A DNA stretch of 64,000 bases from Mycobacterium aquaticum. Its GTDB lineage: Bacteria; Actinomycetota; Actinomycetes; Mycobacteriales; Mycobacteriaceae. The stretch covers positions 1 to 64,000 of the forward strand of contig NZ_MVHF01000042.1 in NCBI RefSeq assembly GCF_002086485.1, read 5' to 3'. The notes beneath the pieces are model-generated. The model was given only the letters and a program-made list of their open reading frames with translations. It was not told the origin of the DNA and searched no databases. Of the stretch, positions 25,501 through 33,619 are shown piece after piece. Positions within the stretch are counted from its first letter, which is position 1. Each line of letters begins with the position of its first letter. The position numbers and the translations under genes were made by a program.

Positions 25501-26239
25501 CTCTTGGGCACCAACGAGGTTACCGTCGCAGAACCGTCGGATCGATCGAAAGTCAGTGGTTGCAAAACCAATTCACCTTCCGGTATGCGGATCGACGACA
25601 AGTAGCCGAGCATGATGCCCTCCCGCAGCGCCCACGGGCTCACCTCGGCGCGTTCGATACCGAGACACCGCATCGTCTCGTAGGCCACCACGGCGCCGCC
25701 GAGAATCTGCCAGGCGCGAGCCGGCTTGATGCCGCGGAACTGGGAACGATCCGAAGCGTCGACCACTGCCAGTCGACGTATCGCAGCCGCTATCGCCGAC
25801 CGCGATACCGTCCTGCGGACAAACGGGCCTTTGCGGCCACAGGCCGCACCGCCCAGCCTCGCCAGCTGCTTGAACGTCTTCGAGGTCGCCACGACTCGAC
25901 GCGGCGTGCCGTCCCACTGCACCCGGTTGGCCACTTCCCGAACCTGTTGCCGCACATACCTGCGGAGGTCCTTCACCTGAGCGTGCGACGGTGGATCCGG
26001 CCGCAGGAAGCTGGTGCTCACCCTTCCCGCTCCGAGCGGTAGTGATACGGCAAGATCGGGTAAGGCATCCCGATACGGTCGATCCCCTGCTGACCGATCG
26101 CCCCTTCGACGCTGGCCTCCTGGCCCAGCCGGGTGGGAATCTTGACCGCGCGGATGGGAAGGGGCGGCGCACCTGCCAACGCATCGACGACCTGCAGCTG
26201 AGCGGCATTCGAGCCGATGTCCAATACTCCGAGTCTCAT
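25497..26239 (-). pseudogene. Ppx/GppA phosphatase pseudogene (internal deletion plus frameshift)
   Basis: The start at 26239 encodes MRLGVLDIGSNAAQLQVVDA, the classic N terminus of exopolyphosphatase/GppA, and continues to about GQQGIDR. The rest of the family sequence resumes in a different frame with PDLAVSLPLGAGRVSTSF and runs through VVATSKTFKQLARL and SPWALREGIML to the stop at 25497. Compared with a normal protein such as M. tuberculosis Ppx1, about 90-105 residues are missing at the junction near 26060-26095, including the ATPase-fold region with the catalytic Glu and GGGS motif. No single frame yields a working enzyme. It starts 15 bases after ugd and was probably the last gene of the glycan operon. 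Confidence 0.85.
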
Positions 26240-26254
26240 GCGACCACCACCTCG

Positions 26255-27547
26255 TCAGAATCCGGGTACTTTTCCATTGCCCAGGTACCTGAGCCCGGTC
26301 TTCGTGATCTCGGTGGGGTGGAGCAGGTTTCGCGTGTCCAGTATCACAGCGGTCGGTGCCTGTCCGGCGATGCGCGCCCAGTCCAGGTCGCGGAACTCCG
26401 GCCACTCGGTGAAGACGATGATCGCATCCGCCGCCTTGGCGGCCAGGTACGGATCGTCGACAGCGGCGACGGACGACCGGCGCAACGTATCTTGGTCGAT
26501 CATCGGCAGCCGCGGATCGTAACCGCTCACCTGGGCACCCAGGCGTGCCAGCCGGTCGCTGATGTAGAGCGCGGGCGAATCCCGCACATCGCAGGTGCCC
26601 GCCTTGAAGGTCAGACCGAATGCCGCAATCCGCGCCGCCGCGAGCGGACCTGTCATCGAACGGGTCAGGGCCGCCACGATGCGATCGGCCTGCCCCAGGT
26701 TGGTATCGCGGGCCGAGGCCACCTCGGCCAATTCGACGCCGTTGCGACGCCCGGTATCCAACAGCGCCGCCGTGTCTTTGGGCAGGCACGAGCCTCCCCA
26801 CCCCGGGCCTGGTTGCAGGAAGTGCTTACCGATCCGGACATCGGCACCCATGCAGCGGGCCACATCCGCGACGTCGGCGCCGACGCGGGAGCACAACTGG
26901 GCCAGCGAGTTCGCGTACGAGATCTTCACCGCCAGAAATGCATTGCTCGCGTACTTGGCGAGCTCGGCACTTTCCGGGCTCATCCGCAGCACCTCGGCGT
27001 CCCCGACGCCGTAGACCTTCTGCAGCACGTCGGCGGCGCGGTCATCGGCAGCTCCGATCAGGATCCGATCAGGATGGCGGAAATCGTAGATCGCATGGGT
27101 TTCCCGCAAGAACTCCGGATTGGATACCGCCGAGATCCCGGTGCCGCGCAACCGGTCGATCACCCTGCGGGTCGTGCCCACCGGCACAGTGGATTTCATC
27201 ACCACCACCGCACCCGGATGCAGGGTCCGGGCCAGTTCACCGACGGCCGCTTCGACAGCGGTGATGTCTGCGGACCCATCCGGGCGGCTGGGAGTGGGGA
27301 CGCACACGAACACCACGTCGCAACCGGCCACGTCCTCGAAACGTGCACTGAATCGCAGGCTCCCGTCGCGCAGCGCCGACGTCAGGAGCTGCGGCAGGCC
27401 CGGTTCGTCGATCGGCGCTTCGCCGGCCGCCAACGTCCGCACCCGCTGTGCGTCGACATCGACACACACCGTGGCGTGTCCGCGTTCGGCAAGACACACC
27501 GCGGAGGTGAGTCCGACATATCCGGCTCCGACGACTCCGACCCTCAC
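26255..27547 (-). CDS. ugd: UDP-glucose 6-dehydrogenase
   Basis: 430 residues. The N-terminal Rossmann fold opens with VGVVGAGYVGLTSAVCLAER; FVCVPTPSRPDGSAD and KSTVPVGTT are NAD/UDP-Glc-site segments; NPEFLRE is the family signature and the catalytic cysteine is C254 in GWGGSCLPKD. The enzyme oxidises UDP-glucose to UDP-glucuronate in two NAD-dependent steps. Its GTG start overlaps the preceding GT9 stop (GTGA). In this operon it supplies the substrate of the UXS-type decarboxylase at 35240-36196, giving UDP-xylose. Confidence 0.95.
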   Translation of the reverse strand: MRVGVVGAGYVGLTSAVCLAERGHATVCVDVDAQRVRTLAAGEAPIDEPGLPQLLTSALRDGSLRFSARFEDVAGCDVVFVCVPTPSRPDGSADITAVEAAVGELARTLHPGAVVVMKSTVPVGTTRRVIDRLRGTGISAVSNPEFLRETHAIYDFRHPDRILIGAADDRAADVLQKVYGVGDAEVLRMSPESAELAKYASNAFLAVKISYANSLAQLCSRVGADVADVARCMGADVRIGKHFLQPGPGWGGSCLPKDTAALLDTGRRNGVELAEVASARDTNLGQADRIVAALTRSMTGPLAAARIAAFGLTFKAGTCDVRDSPALYISDRLARLGAQVSGYDPRLPMIDQDTLRRSSVAAVDDPYLAAKAADAIIVFTEWPEFRDLDWARIAGQAPTAVILDTRNLLHPTEITKTGLRYLGNGKVPGF

Positions 27548-28494
27548 GTCTTCACCCCCAGAACACCCTCGACCGCATCCAGGACCCGTTGCGGGGTGAT
27601 CAGCAACAACCCGCGATGGGGCTCGTCCCCGTGCGGATCGCCTCTGTCCCCGGCCCACAGGGCGACATGCTCGCCGGGGCCGCGGGGTCCCCAAAGCTTC
27701 GGCGGGGTCGGGCCGAACAACAGCACCGACGGGGTACCCGTCGCGGTGGCGATGTGTCCGACGCCCGTGTCACCGCAGATCAGCAGGCGGCAGTCGCTGA
27801 TCAACGCAACCAGGCCGAGCAGGCCGAGAGTGCCTGCCAGCACCGCGGATTGGGGCAGCCGCGCCTGATCGGCCACCGCCCGGGCCAGCTCGATCTCGTT
27901 GCTGTCGCCGGTGAGGACCACGTCGTAACCGGAATTGCGCAGTGCCGCGGCCACCGTGGCGAATCGGTCGACGGGCCACCTGCGGGCCGCCGTTGTGGCA
28001 CCGGGGTGTATCACCACCACACCAGAGCGGTCCGGGTAGCCGGGTGGTCGGGTGATCGCCAGATCCTCGGGATCGCAGTCGATCCCGTACCACTGCAGCA
28101 GGGCGCACCAGCGATCGACCTCGTGCAGGTCGGCGCGCCACGGCGGTCCCTGCACATCGGGGTGGTCCGGGTGGCGGTGGCTGAGCATCGATTTCGGTTG
28201 CAGTGACCTGAGGTCCGCGATGCTCTCGGGCCCGCTACCGTGCAGGTTCACCGCGATGTCAGGCACCCGCACGCGGGGATGCAGGCGTCCCAGGCCGGGC
28301 GTGGGATCGAGTTCGTCGATCGCCCCCGACAGCATGGCCAGCCGACAGAACCGCTCCGGCGCGGCAAGAACGATGCGCGCGTCGGGATAGGTTCTCCGCA
28401 ACCCACGCAGCGCCGGGAACCCGGTCAGCAGGTCGCCGAGGCCCAGGGCCCGCAAGACCAGGATTTGCGCCGAATCCGCCGAACTCACGGCCAT
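27544..28494 (-). CDS. Glycosyltransferase family 9 (heptosyltransferase-like)
   Basis: 316 residues in the GT9/heptosyltransferase pattern: an N-terminal LVLRALGLGDLLTGFPALRG, a mid-protein VVVIHPGATTAARRWPVDRFA, and a C-terminal nucleotide site LLICGDTGVGHIATATGTPSVLLFGPTPP. GT9 enzymes such as WaaC and WaaF move heptose from ADP-heptose to a glycan. The presence of heptose synthesis genes in the same operon supports heptose as the donor sugar here, although the acceptor is unknown. It overlaps its neighbours on both sides. Confidence 0.88.
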   Translation of the reverse strand: MAVSSADSAQILVLRALGLGDLLTGFPALRGLRRTYPDARIVLAAPERFCRLAMLSGAIDELDPTPGLGRLHPRVRVPDIAVNLHGSGPESIADLRSLQPKSMLSHRHPDHPDVQGPPWRADLHEVDRWCALLQWYGIDCDPEDLAITRPPGYPDRSGVVVIHPGATTAARRWPVDRFATVAAALRNSGYDVVLTGDSNEIELARAVADQARLPQSAVLAGTLGLLGLVALISDCRLLICGDTGVGHIATATGTPSVLLFGPTPPKLWGPRGPGEHVALWAGDRGDPHGDEPHRGLLLITPQRVLDAVEGVLGVKT

Positions 28495-29171
28495 GACGAT
28501 TCCGTCGAGGCGCACACCACGAGTTCGCGGATCTCGCAGCCGGCGGGCTGTGAGAGCGCGAAAACAACTGTCTCCGCCACGTTTTCCGGTTCGTTCAGCA
28601 CGGCGTCGGGCGGCGGTTTGTACTGCTCGACGCGGCCGTCGAAGAACGGCGTGTGCATGCCCCCCGGTATCAGCATCGTGACACCGACCTCGCCGGCGAG
28701 TTCGGCCGCCAGCGCGCGACTGAACCCGACGACGCCGAACTTCGATGCGCAATACGCGGTTGCGTCGCTGACCGCCTTGATGCCCAGGGTCGATGCGCAT
28801 GTCACGATGCGGCCGCCACTGGCCTTGAGGAAGGGCAGCGCAGAGCGGACGACGGCCGCGGTGCCGAGCAGATTGACATGGATCACCCGTTCCCAGTCCT
28901 TCGCGCTGACATCGGCCAACTTGCCGCAGGAGTCGATACCTGCCGCGGTGAACAGTCCGTCGATCCTTCTGCCTGCCTCGTCGGCCAGCAGGCACACCGC
29001 GGCGTCGACCGCTTCGGTGTCAGCGAGATCGGCAGCCTGATAGGGCACGTCGGCCTGTGGCCGCTTGCGGTCGATCACCATCGGTGTCCCGCCATGGCGC
29101 GCAACGGCTTCGACCGTTGCCGCACCGAGACCGGATGCACCGCCGGTGATGATGACGTTTCCCAAACTCAC
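28485..29171 (-). CDS. SDR family oxidoreductase in the glycan operon
   Basis: 228 residues of classical SDR: NVIITGGASGLGAATVEAV cofactor loop, FTAAGID for the NNAG segment, catalytic Ser in TCASTLGIK and Tyr-x3-Lys in AYCASKFG, then IPGGMHTPFF. It lacks the Ala-rich HldD epimerase features, so it is not an obvious ADP-heptose 6-epimerase; a 4- or 6-keto reduction of an activated sugar is possible. The GTG start overlaps the HldE stop (GTGA) and the tail overlaps the GT9 start by 10 bases. Confidence 0.85.
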   Translation of the reverse strand: MSLGNVIITGGASGLGAATVEAVARHGGTPMVIDRKRPQADVPYQAADLADTEAVDAAVCLLADEAGRRIDGLFTAAGIDSCGKLADVSAKDWERVIHVNLLGTAAVVRSALPFLKASGGRIVTCASTLGIKAVSDATAYCASKFGVVGFSRALAAELAGEVGVTMLIPGGMHTPFFDGRVEQYKPPPDAVLNEPENVAETVVFALSQPAGCEIRELVVCASTESSWP

Positions 29172-30550
29172 GAATTACCCCTTTCGGTCATGGCCGCGTC
29201 GCGGATCAACTTCGACGACGAGTAGCCGGCGACGGTCGGCAACAAAACCACCTCACCGCCGTTGGCACGGACGATGGCCGCCTCCGGCAGATCGGCTTCG
29301 GTGTAGTCGCCGCCCTTGACCCACACATCGGGACATAGCGCTTCCAGCTGAGATTCGGGCGAGGACTCGTCGAAGATCAGTACGGCATCGACACAGGCCA
29401 GTGCCGCAAGCACTCTGGCCCGGTCCAACGCGGTCATCACGGGTCGCCCAGACCCTTTGAGCCGCCGTACCGAGGCGTCGGAGTTCAGCAGGACCACCAA
29501 CATGTCGCCGAGCCGACCGGCCTGGTGCAAGAGCCGTACATGGCCGCTGTGCAGGAGGTCGAAGCAGCCTCCCGTGGCCACCAACTTGCCCGGCCTGGCG
29601 CGCATCCGGTCGCGAACCTGCGTGACATCCGTGGTGATCATCGCCGGCCCGTCGGTTCCGCGCCCCGGTGTACCCACGGCTACCGGCGTGGAAACCGCCA
29701 CGGCGCCACCGGTTGCGACGAATCGGCTGGCCGCGGTGACGGCAGCCTGAACCGCCGTGACGATGTCTGCACCGTCGGCCAACGCACGCGTTGCCGCGAC
29801 CGCGAACCGGTCGCCCGCACCGCAGGCATCGGTTCGGCCGGTGCCCGCACGTGCCGACGGCGGCACCGGCACGTGTGTGGTGTCGCCGGTGTCGGTGGAC
29901 AACACGGCGCCGTCGGATCCCAGCGTCACGCAGACCCCGTGTGCCTGCCATTTCTGTCTCAGCGCGTCTGCTGAACACGACTGCGCCTCACCCTGGTTCG
30001 GGGTCACGAGCCGGCATCCCGGGACGGGATCGGCGCCGCGCGGATGGGGATCCCACACCACGGGCACACGCTGTGCGGCCGACTCGATCAGCGTGCGTAA
30101 CCCCGGATGCACGGTCACACCGCGCCCGTAGTCGGCGACACACACCGCAGCCGCGTCGTCGAGCGCTTCGACGACGGGTGCGGGTACGGTCCCGGCAGGC
30201 ACCGTACCGTCGCCGTAGTCCAGCCGCAGCACGGATTGTCCGGTGGCCCGGATTCGGGTCTTGCAGGCCGTCGTGCCGCTCAGCCGCAGCCGGGCCACCG
30301 TCACACCTGCCGACTCGAGCAGCTCGGTGAGTTCGTGTCCCTCGGTGTCGTCGGCGATTGCGGTCACCAGAATCACGTCCGAATCGGTGCGGGCTGCCAG
30401 CACCGCGGCCAGCCCTGCACCGCCGGGGCGATGCCAGACCCGTTCCGCATCGACGACGGGCACCGGGGCCTCGGGGCTGAGCCGGGTCGCACTGCCGTCG
30501 ATGTCGATGTCGAGCATGCAGTCCCCGACCACGACGATGGGCCTGGCCAT
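29168..30550 (-). CDS. hldE: Bifunctional D-glycero-beta-D-manno-heptose-7-phosphate kinase / heptose-1-phosphate nucleotidyltransferase
   Basis: 460 residues. Residues 1-320 form a PfkB-type kinase (VVVGDCMLDIDIDG, RPGGAGLAA, and anion-hole/catalytic ACGAGDRF). Residues about 330-460 form a cytidylyltransferase-like domain starting KLVATGGCFDLLHSGHVRLL with the HxGH motif and ending GYSSSKLIRD. The order matches E. coli HldE, which phosphorylates heptose-7-P at C1 and adds AMP to make ADP-heptose. The ATG overlaps the GmhA stop (TGATG). Full-length HldE in a mycobacterium with matching GmhA and GmhB domains is notable. Confidence 0.92.
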   Translation of the reverse strand: MARPIVVVGDCMLDIDIDGSATRLSPEAPVPVVDAERVWHRPGGAGLAAVLAARTDSDVILVTAIADDTEGHELTELLESAGVTVARLRLSGTTACKTRIRATGQSVLRLDYGDGTVPAGTVPAPVVEALDDAAAVCVADYGRGVTVHPGLRTLIESAAQRVPVVWDPHPRGADPVPGCRLVTPNQGEAQSCSADALRQKWQAHGVCVTLGSDGAVLSTDTGDTTHVPVPPSARAGTGRTDACGAGDRFAVAATRALADGADIVTAVQAAVTAASRFVATGGAVAVSTPVAVGTPGRGTDGPAMITTDVTQVRDRMRARPGKLVATGGCFDLLHSGHVRLLHQAGRLGDMLVVLLNSDASVRRLKGSGRPVMTALDRARVLAALACVDAVLIFDESSPESQLEALCPDVWVKGGDYTEADLPEAAIVRANGGEVVLLPTVAGYSSSKLIRDAAMTERGNS

Positions 30551-31131
30551 CAGATACCTCCCGGCGCGGCAGGCGCGCCCAACACGACGTCGTCGAGCGC
30601 GATGCACAACGAATGCACGAGCAGCAGGTGGATCTCCTGAACCGTCGCGGTGCTCGGCGCCTCGACACAGATGGCGTCGTCACACATGGACGCCAGCGGA
30701 TTGGGCGCGGGCCCGGTCAACGCCCAGGTGGTCAGGCCGATGTCATGTGCCGCCTTGACCGCCGAGAGCACGTTCGGGCTGGTGCCGCTGGTCGAAAGTG
30801 CCATCAGCACGTCGCCGGGTCGACCGTGTGCCCGCACCCCGCGCGCGAACATGTCTTCGATGCCGTAGTCGTTGCAGATCGCGGTCAACGCAGAAGTCTC
30901 GGCGTGTAGAGATATGGCCGACAACGGGATTCGTTCATCCTTGAATCGGCCCACGAGCTCGGCGGTGAGATGCTGCGCTTCCGCGGCGCTTCCACCGTTG
31001 CCACAGGCCAGCAGACGCCCGCCGCCCGTCAGTACGGCCGCGAGGTGCCGCCCCCACCGGGTCAACCGAGCGGTCTCGCCGTCGATGCGATCCACCGCAT
31101 CGGTCAAAGCGTGCATGTGCGAAGCAATCAT
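30550..31131 (-). CDS. gmhA: Sedoheptulose-7-phosphate isomerase
   Basis: 193 residues with a single SIS domain. The signature LLACGNGGSAAEAQHLTAEL carries the sugar-phosphate loop and zinc/active-site residues, ALTAICNDYGIEDMFARGV follows, and LMALSTSGTSPNV is the second phosphate loop. GmhA converts sedoheptulose-7-P to D-glycero-D-manno-heptose-7-P, the substrate of HldE next door. Start and stop overlap both neighbours, showing translational coupling. M. tuberculosis has GmhA in a separate locus (Rv0113), so the function itself is known in the genus. Confidence 0.93.
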   Translation of the reverse strand: MIASHMHALTDAVDRIDGETARLTRWGRHLAAVLTGGGRLLACGNGGSAAEAQHLTAELVGRFKDERIPLSAISLHAETSALTAICNDYGIEDMFARGVRAHGRPGDVLMALSTSGTSPNVLSAVKAAHDIGLTTWALTGPAPNPLASMCDDAICVEAPSTATVQEIHLLLVHSLCIALDDVVLGAPAAPGGI

Positions 31132-32147
31132 GTTGTCCTACCTTCGTATTGATCGACAGCGGCCAGCATCTCGGCATCGGTGATGCCATCGAGGCACGGA
31201 TGCCCGGGCACCGGGCATTGCCGCGCCCGGGTCAGCCGACACGGGGCCGTTTGATCGCCGAGCCGGATCACGTTGCGGCCGTACGGAAGCCACTGCGAGG
31301 CGGGGACCACCGGCGCGAACAGCGACACCACCGGTGTTCCGACGGCCGCGGCCAGATGCGCCGGGCCGGTGTTGGGTACCACGACCACCCGGGATCGGGC
31401 GTACACCGTGGCCAGCGTCGCCAACGAGGTTCTCCCGCCGAGATCGACTGCCGCGGCACCGGCCACTCGGGCCGTCAGGGCGCGTTCGGAATGGTCGCCG
31501 GTGACCAGCACTCGGTACCCGGCGTCGGTGAGTGCCTGCACCATTGCCGCGCTTCGGTCGACCGTCGGGCGTCGGGCGGGCACCGCCGCACCGGGGTGGA
31601 AAACCACATACGGTGCCATCCGGGTGATTTCGTCGAGATCGGGGGGCAGCGCCGAGGCGACGTCGACTCTCAGCGCGCCGTCGTCGCCGCTCGGCAAGGC
31701 GCACCCGGCGGCACTGACCAGGGACAGCGCCCGCTCCGGTTCGGGCACTCCCGGTTCGGCGTGGTGCCGAAGATCCAGCAGCGTGCCCGGATAGTCGTCG
31801 CTGATGGCACCGATCCACGGCACCCCGGCCATGCGACCGATCAGGGCCAGCGGCAGCGGTGACTGGTGGAATGACGTGTTGATGTACATCCGCTCGGGCC
31901 CGACGTCACGCAGTTGTTTGACCAGTGACTCGACATGGTCGGAGGTGAGCTCCGGGGAGTCGAAATCGACCCACGGCGCCTGCCATTCGATGACGTCGGC
32001 AACGGCGGGCAGCAGCCGTGCGGCCTCGGTGCCGCGCGGTCCCGCCAAGAAGACGACGGGGCCGTGCCGGCTCGCGACCGCACGCACGGCGGGGCCGGTG
32101 ATCAAGACGTCGCCCGCGCTGTCGAGCCGGGCCACCACCGCAGTCAT
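31128..32147 (-). CDS. Glycosyltransferase family 9 (heptosyltransferase-like), second copy
   Basis: 339 residues. VVARLDSAGDVLITGPAVRA is the GT9 N-terminal acceptor-side loop, VVFHPGAAVPARRPTVDRSA and VVVPNTGPAHLAAAVGTPVV the donor-site segments, with a C-terminal cysteine cluster (CRLTRARQCPVPGHPC). That cluster, ending in DGITDAEMLAAV, also occurs in bacterial ADP-heptose:LPS heptosyltransferases. It differs clearly from the GT9 at 27544, so two different linkages are likely. Both ends overlap neighbouring genes by 4 bases. Confidence 0.88.
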   Translation of the reverse strand: MTAVVARLDSAGDVLITGPAVRAVASRHGPVVFLAGPRGTEAARLLPAVADVIEWQAPWVDFDSPELTSDHVESLVKQLRDVGPERMYINTSFHQSPLPLALIGRMAGVPWIGAISDDYPGTLLDLRHHAEPGVPEPERALSLVSAAGCALPSGDDGALRVDVASALPPDLDEITRMAPYVVFHPGAAVPARRPTVDRSAAMVQALTDAGYRVLVTGDHSERALTARVAGAAAVDLGGRTSLATLATVYARSRVVVVPNTGPAHLAAAVGTPVVSLFAPVVPASQWLPYGRNVIRLGDQTAPCRLTRARQCPVPGHPCLDGITDAEMLAAVDQYEGRTT

Positions 32148-33619
32148 CGCGCCCCCTGCAGCACCAGCTCCACCGCATCCTGCACTGTCGCCGCAACCCG
32201 CGCGACGGCACGTGCCTCGGTGACCTCGTCGGGCAATGTGCGTTGCGTGGGAACCAGAATGGCCGCAGCGCCGGCGGCGAGCGCGGCACGCACGTCGCCT
32301 CCGGTATCGCCGATGAGCACGCACCGGTGCGGCTCGACGCCGAGCACTTCGGCAGCCGCGCGCACCATTCCCGGCTCGGGCTTGCGGCAGGCACATCCGT
32401 CCTGCTCGCCATGTACACACACCTGCCAAGAATCGAACGGGCCCACCAGTTCGTTGACCCGTGCGTTGACAGTGTCGAGTTGGTCGATGGTGATCAATCC
32501 GCGTGCCACCCCGGACTGATTCGACACCACAGCCAGCAGCAGTCCGCGCTGCCGAAGACGCGCGATCGCATCCGCCGCGCCGGGCACCGGTTGCACGCCT
32601 GCGGGATCGTTGAGATACGGAACGTCCTTGATGATGGTGTCGTCGCGGTCGAGCAGTACGGCAAGCCACGGATCCCGGTGCGCGCCACGGAATTCCCACT
32701 CGCCACGCAGCCGGTGCGCCACCGCGACGGGTGGAATCATCATGCTGGTGACCAGCATCTTGACTGCCTCGACGGGCGTGCGTCGTCCCGCAAGGAACCG
32801 GCGCACCGCGAAATCGGCTGTCAGCGCACACCACGAAGCGCGGGCGAACCACGACACGGGTGGTGGTGTCGCGAGCGAGAGGACCGCGGCGATCGTCGTC
32901 GCCGCATGCAATGGCAACCGTCCGCGCCCCTCGCCCACCGCGGAACGCCAACCGCGCCCATGCTTGCGGCGCATCAGTGCGTCGTCTCGGTTGCCCCGCT
33001 GCGCACGCACACTGGCTGTCCACGAGCTGTGGGACAACGAATGGCGCGAACGACGGGCCCCACGCACAATCGACTCACCGGCCAGGGTGATACGCAGGGC
33101 GAGATCGGAGTCTTCGCGATAGGCGCGGGGAAATCGCTCGTCGAACCCGCCCGCGGCCACCAGTGCGCCGCGCCGATATGCCATATCGGCGGTGATCCAT
33201 TGAGCGTCGGCGAGCCGCTGTGTTCGGCGTTGATCGTCGGTGCTGCGCCGTCCGTACGGCGTAGGCACTTCGATGACGGCCTGCGACCCGACCGCCCCGG
33301 CGGCCTCGGCATCGAGCAGGTCTCGGTAAAGCGCGGTGAGCCAATCGGTTTGCGGAAGAACGTCGTCGTCGAGGAAACAGATCCAGTCCGTCGCGCAGCT
33401 GCGCCAGCCGACATTGCGCGCCGCCGCGGGACCACGCCCGCCGGAGCGCAGCAGCTTGACCGGCAGTGTCGCGGTGGTCAGAAGCGGCGGGTCCGACTCG
33501 ACGCGATCGTCCACGACGACCACCGCATCCGGCGCCGGGCCCGCGGAGTGCTCCAACGCCAACAGCAACCGCTGCAACGTCGCTCGCCCGATCGTCGGTA
33601 TCACGATCGCGAAGCTCAC
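32144..33619 (-). CDS. Fusion of GT2 glycosyltransferase and GmhB-type heptose-1,7-bisphosphate phosphatase
   Basis: 491 residues. Residues 1-230 are a family-2 glycosyltransferase (FAIVIPTIGRATLQRLLLAL, AARNVGWRSCATDWICFLDD with DDD). Residues about 230-300 hold hydrophobic helices, and residues about 310-490 are an HAD-IIIA phosphatase: LLDRDDTIIKDVPYLNDP (motif I), VVSNQSGVARG (motif II), the zinc loop C-x-H...C-x-C in CVHGEQDGCACRKPEPGM, and IGDTGGDVRAA (motif IV). GmhB removes the C7 phosphate between the two HldE steps. A membrane-linked GT fused to it is unusual. The GTG start overlaps the carbamoyltransferase stop (GTGA). Confidence 0.88.
   Translation of the reverse strand: MSFAIVIPTIGRATLQRLLLALEHSAGPAPDAVVVVDDRVESDPPLLTTATLPVKLLRSGGRGPAAARNVGWRSCATDWICFLDDDVLPQTDWLTALYRDLLDAEAAGAVGSQAVIEVPTPYGRRSTDDQRRTQRLADAQWITADMAYRRGALVAAGGFDERFPRAYREDSDLALRITLAGESIVRGARRSRHSLSHSSWTASVRAQRGNRDDALMRRKHGRGWRSAVGEGRGRLPLHAATTIAAVLSLATPPPVSWFARASWCALTADFAVRRFLAGRRTPVEAVKMLVTSMMIPPVAVAHRLRGEWEFRGAHRDPWLAVLLDRDDTIIKDVPYLNDPAGVQPVPGAADAIARLRQRGLLLAVVSNQSGVARGLITIDQLDTVNARVNELVGPFDSWQVCVHGEQDGCACRKPEPGMVRAAAEVLGVEPHRCVLIGDTGGDVRAALAAGAAAILVPTQRTLPDEVTEARAVARVAATVQDAVELVLQGAR

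Noticed and set aside
28485..29171. SDR considered as HldD, the ADP-heptose 6-epimerase that would complete the LPS-type pathway
   Set aside because: It is a short classical SDR with a GGASGLG loop and YCASK, not an extended SDR like HldD, so the product sugar is more safely called D,D-heptose.
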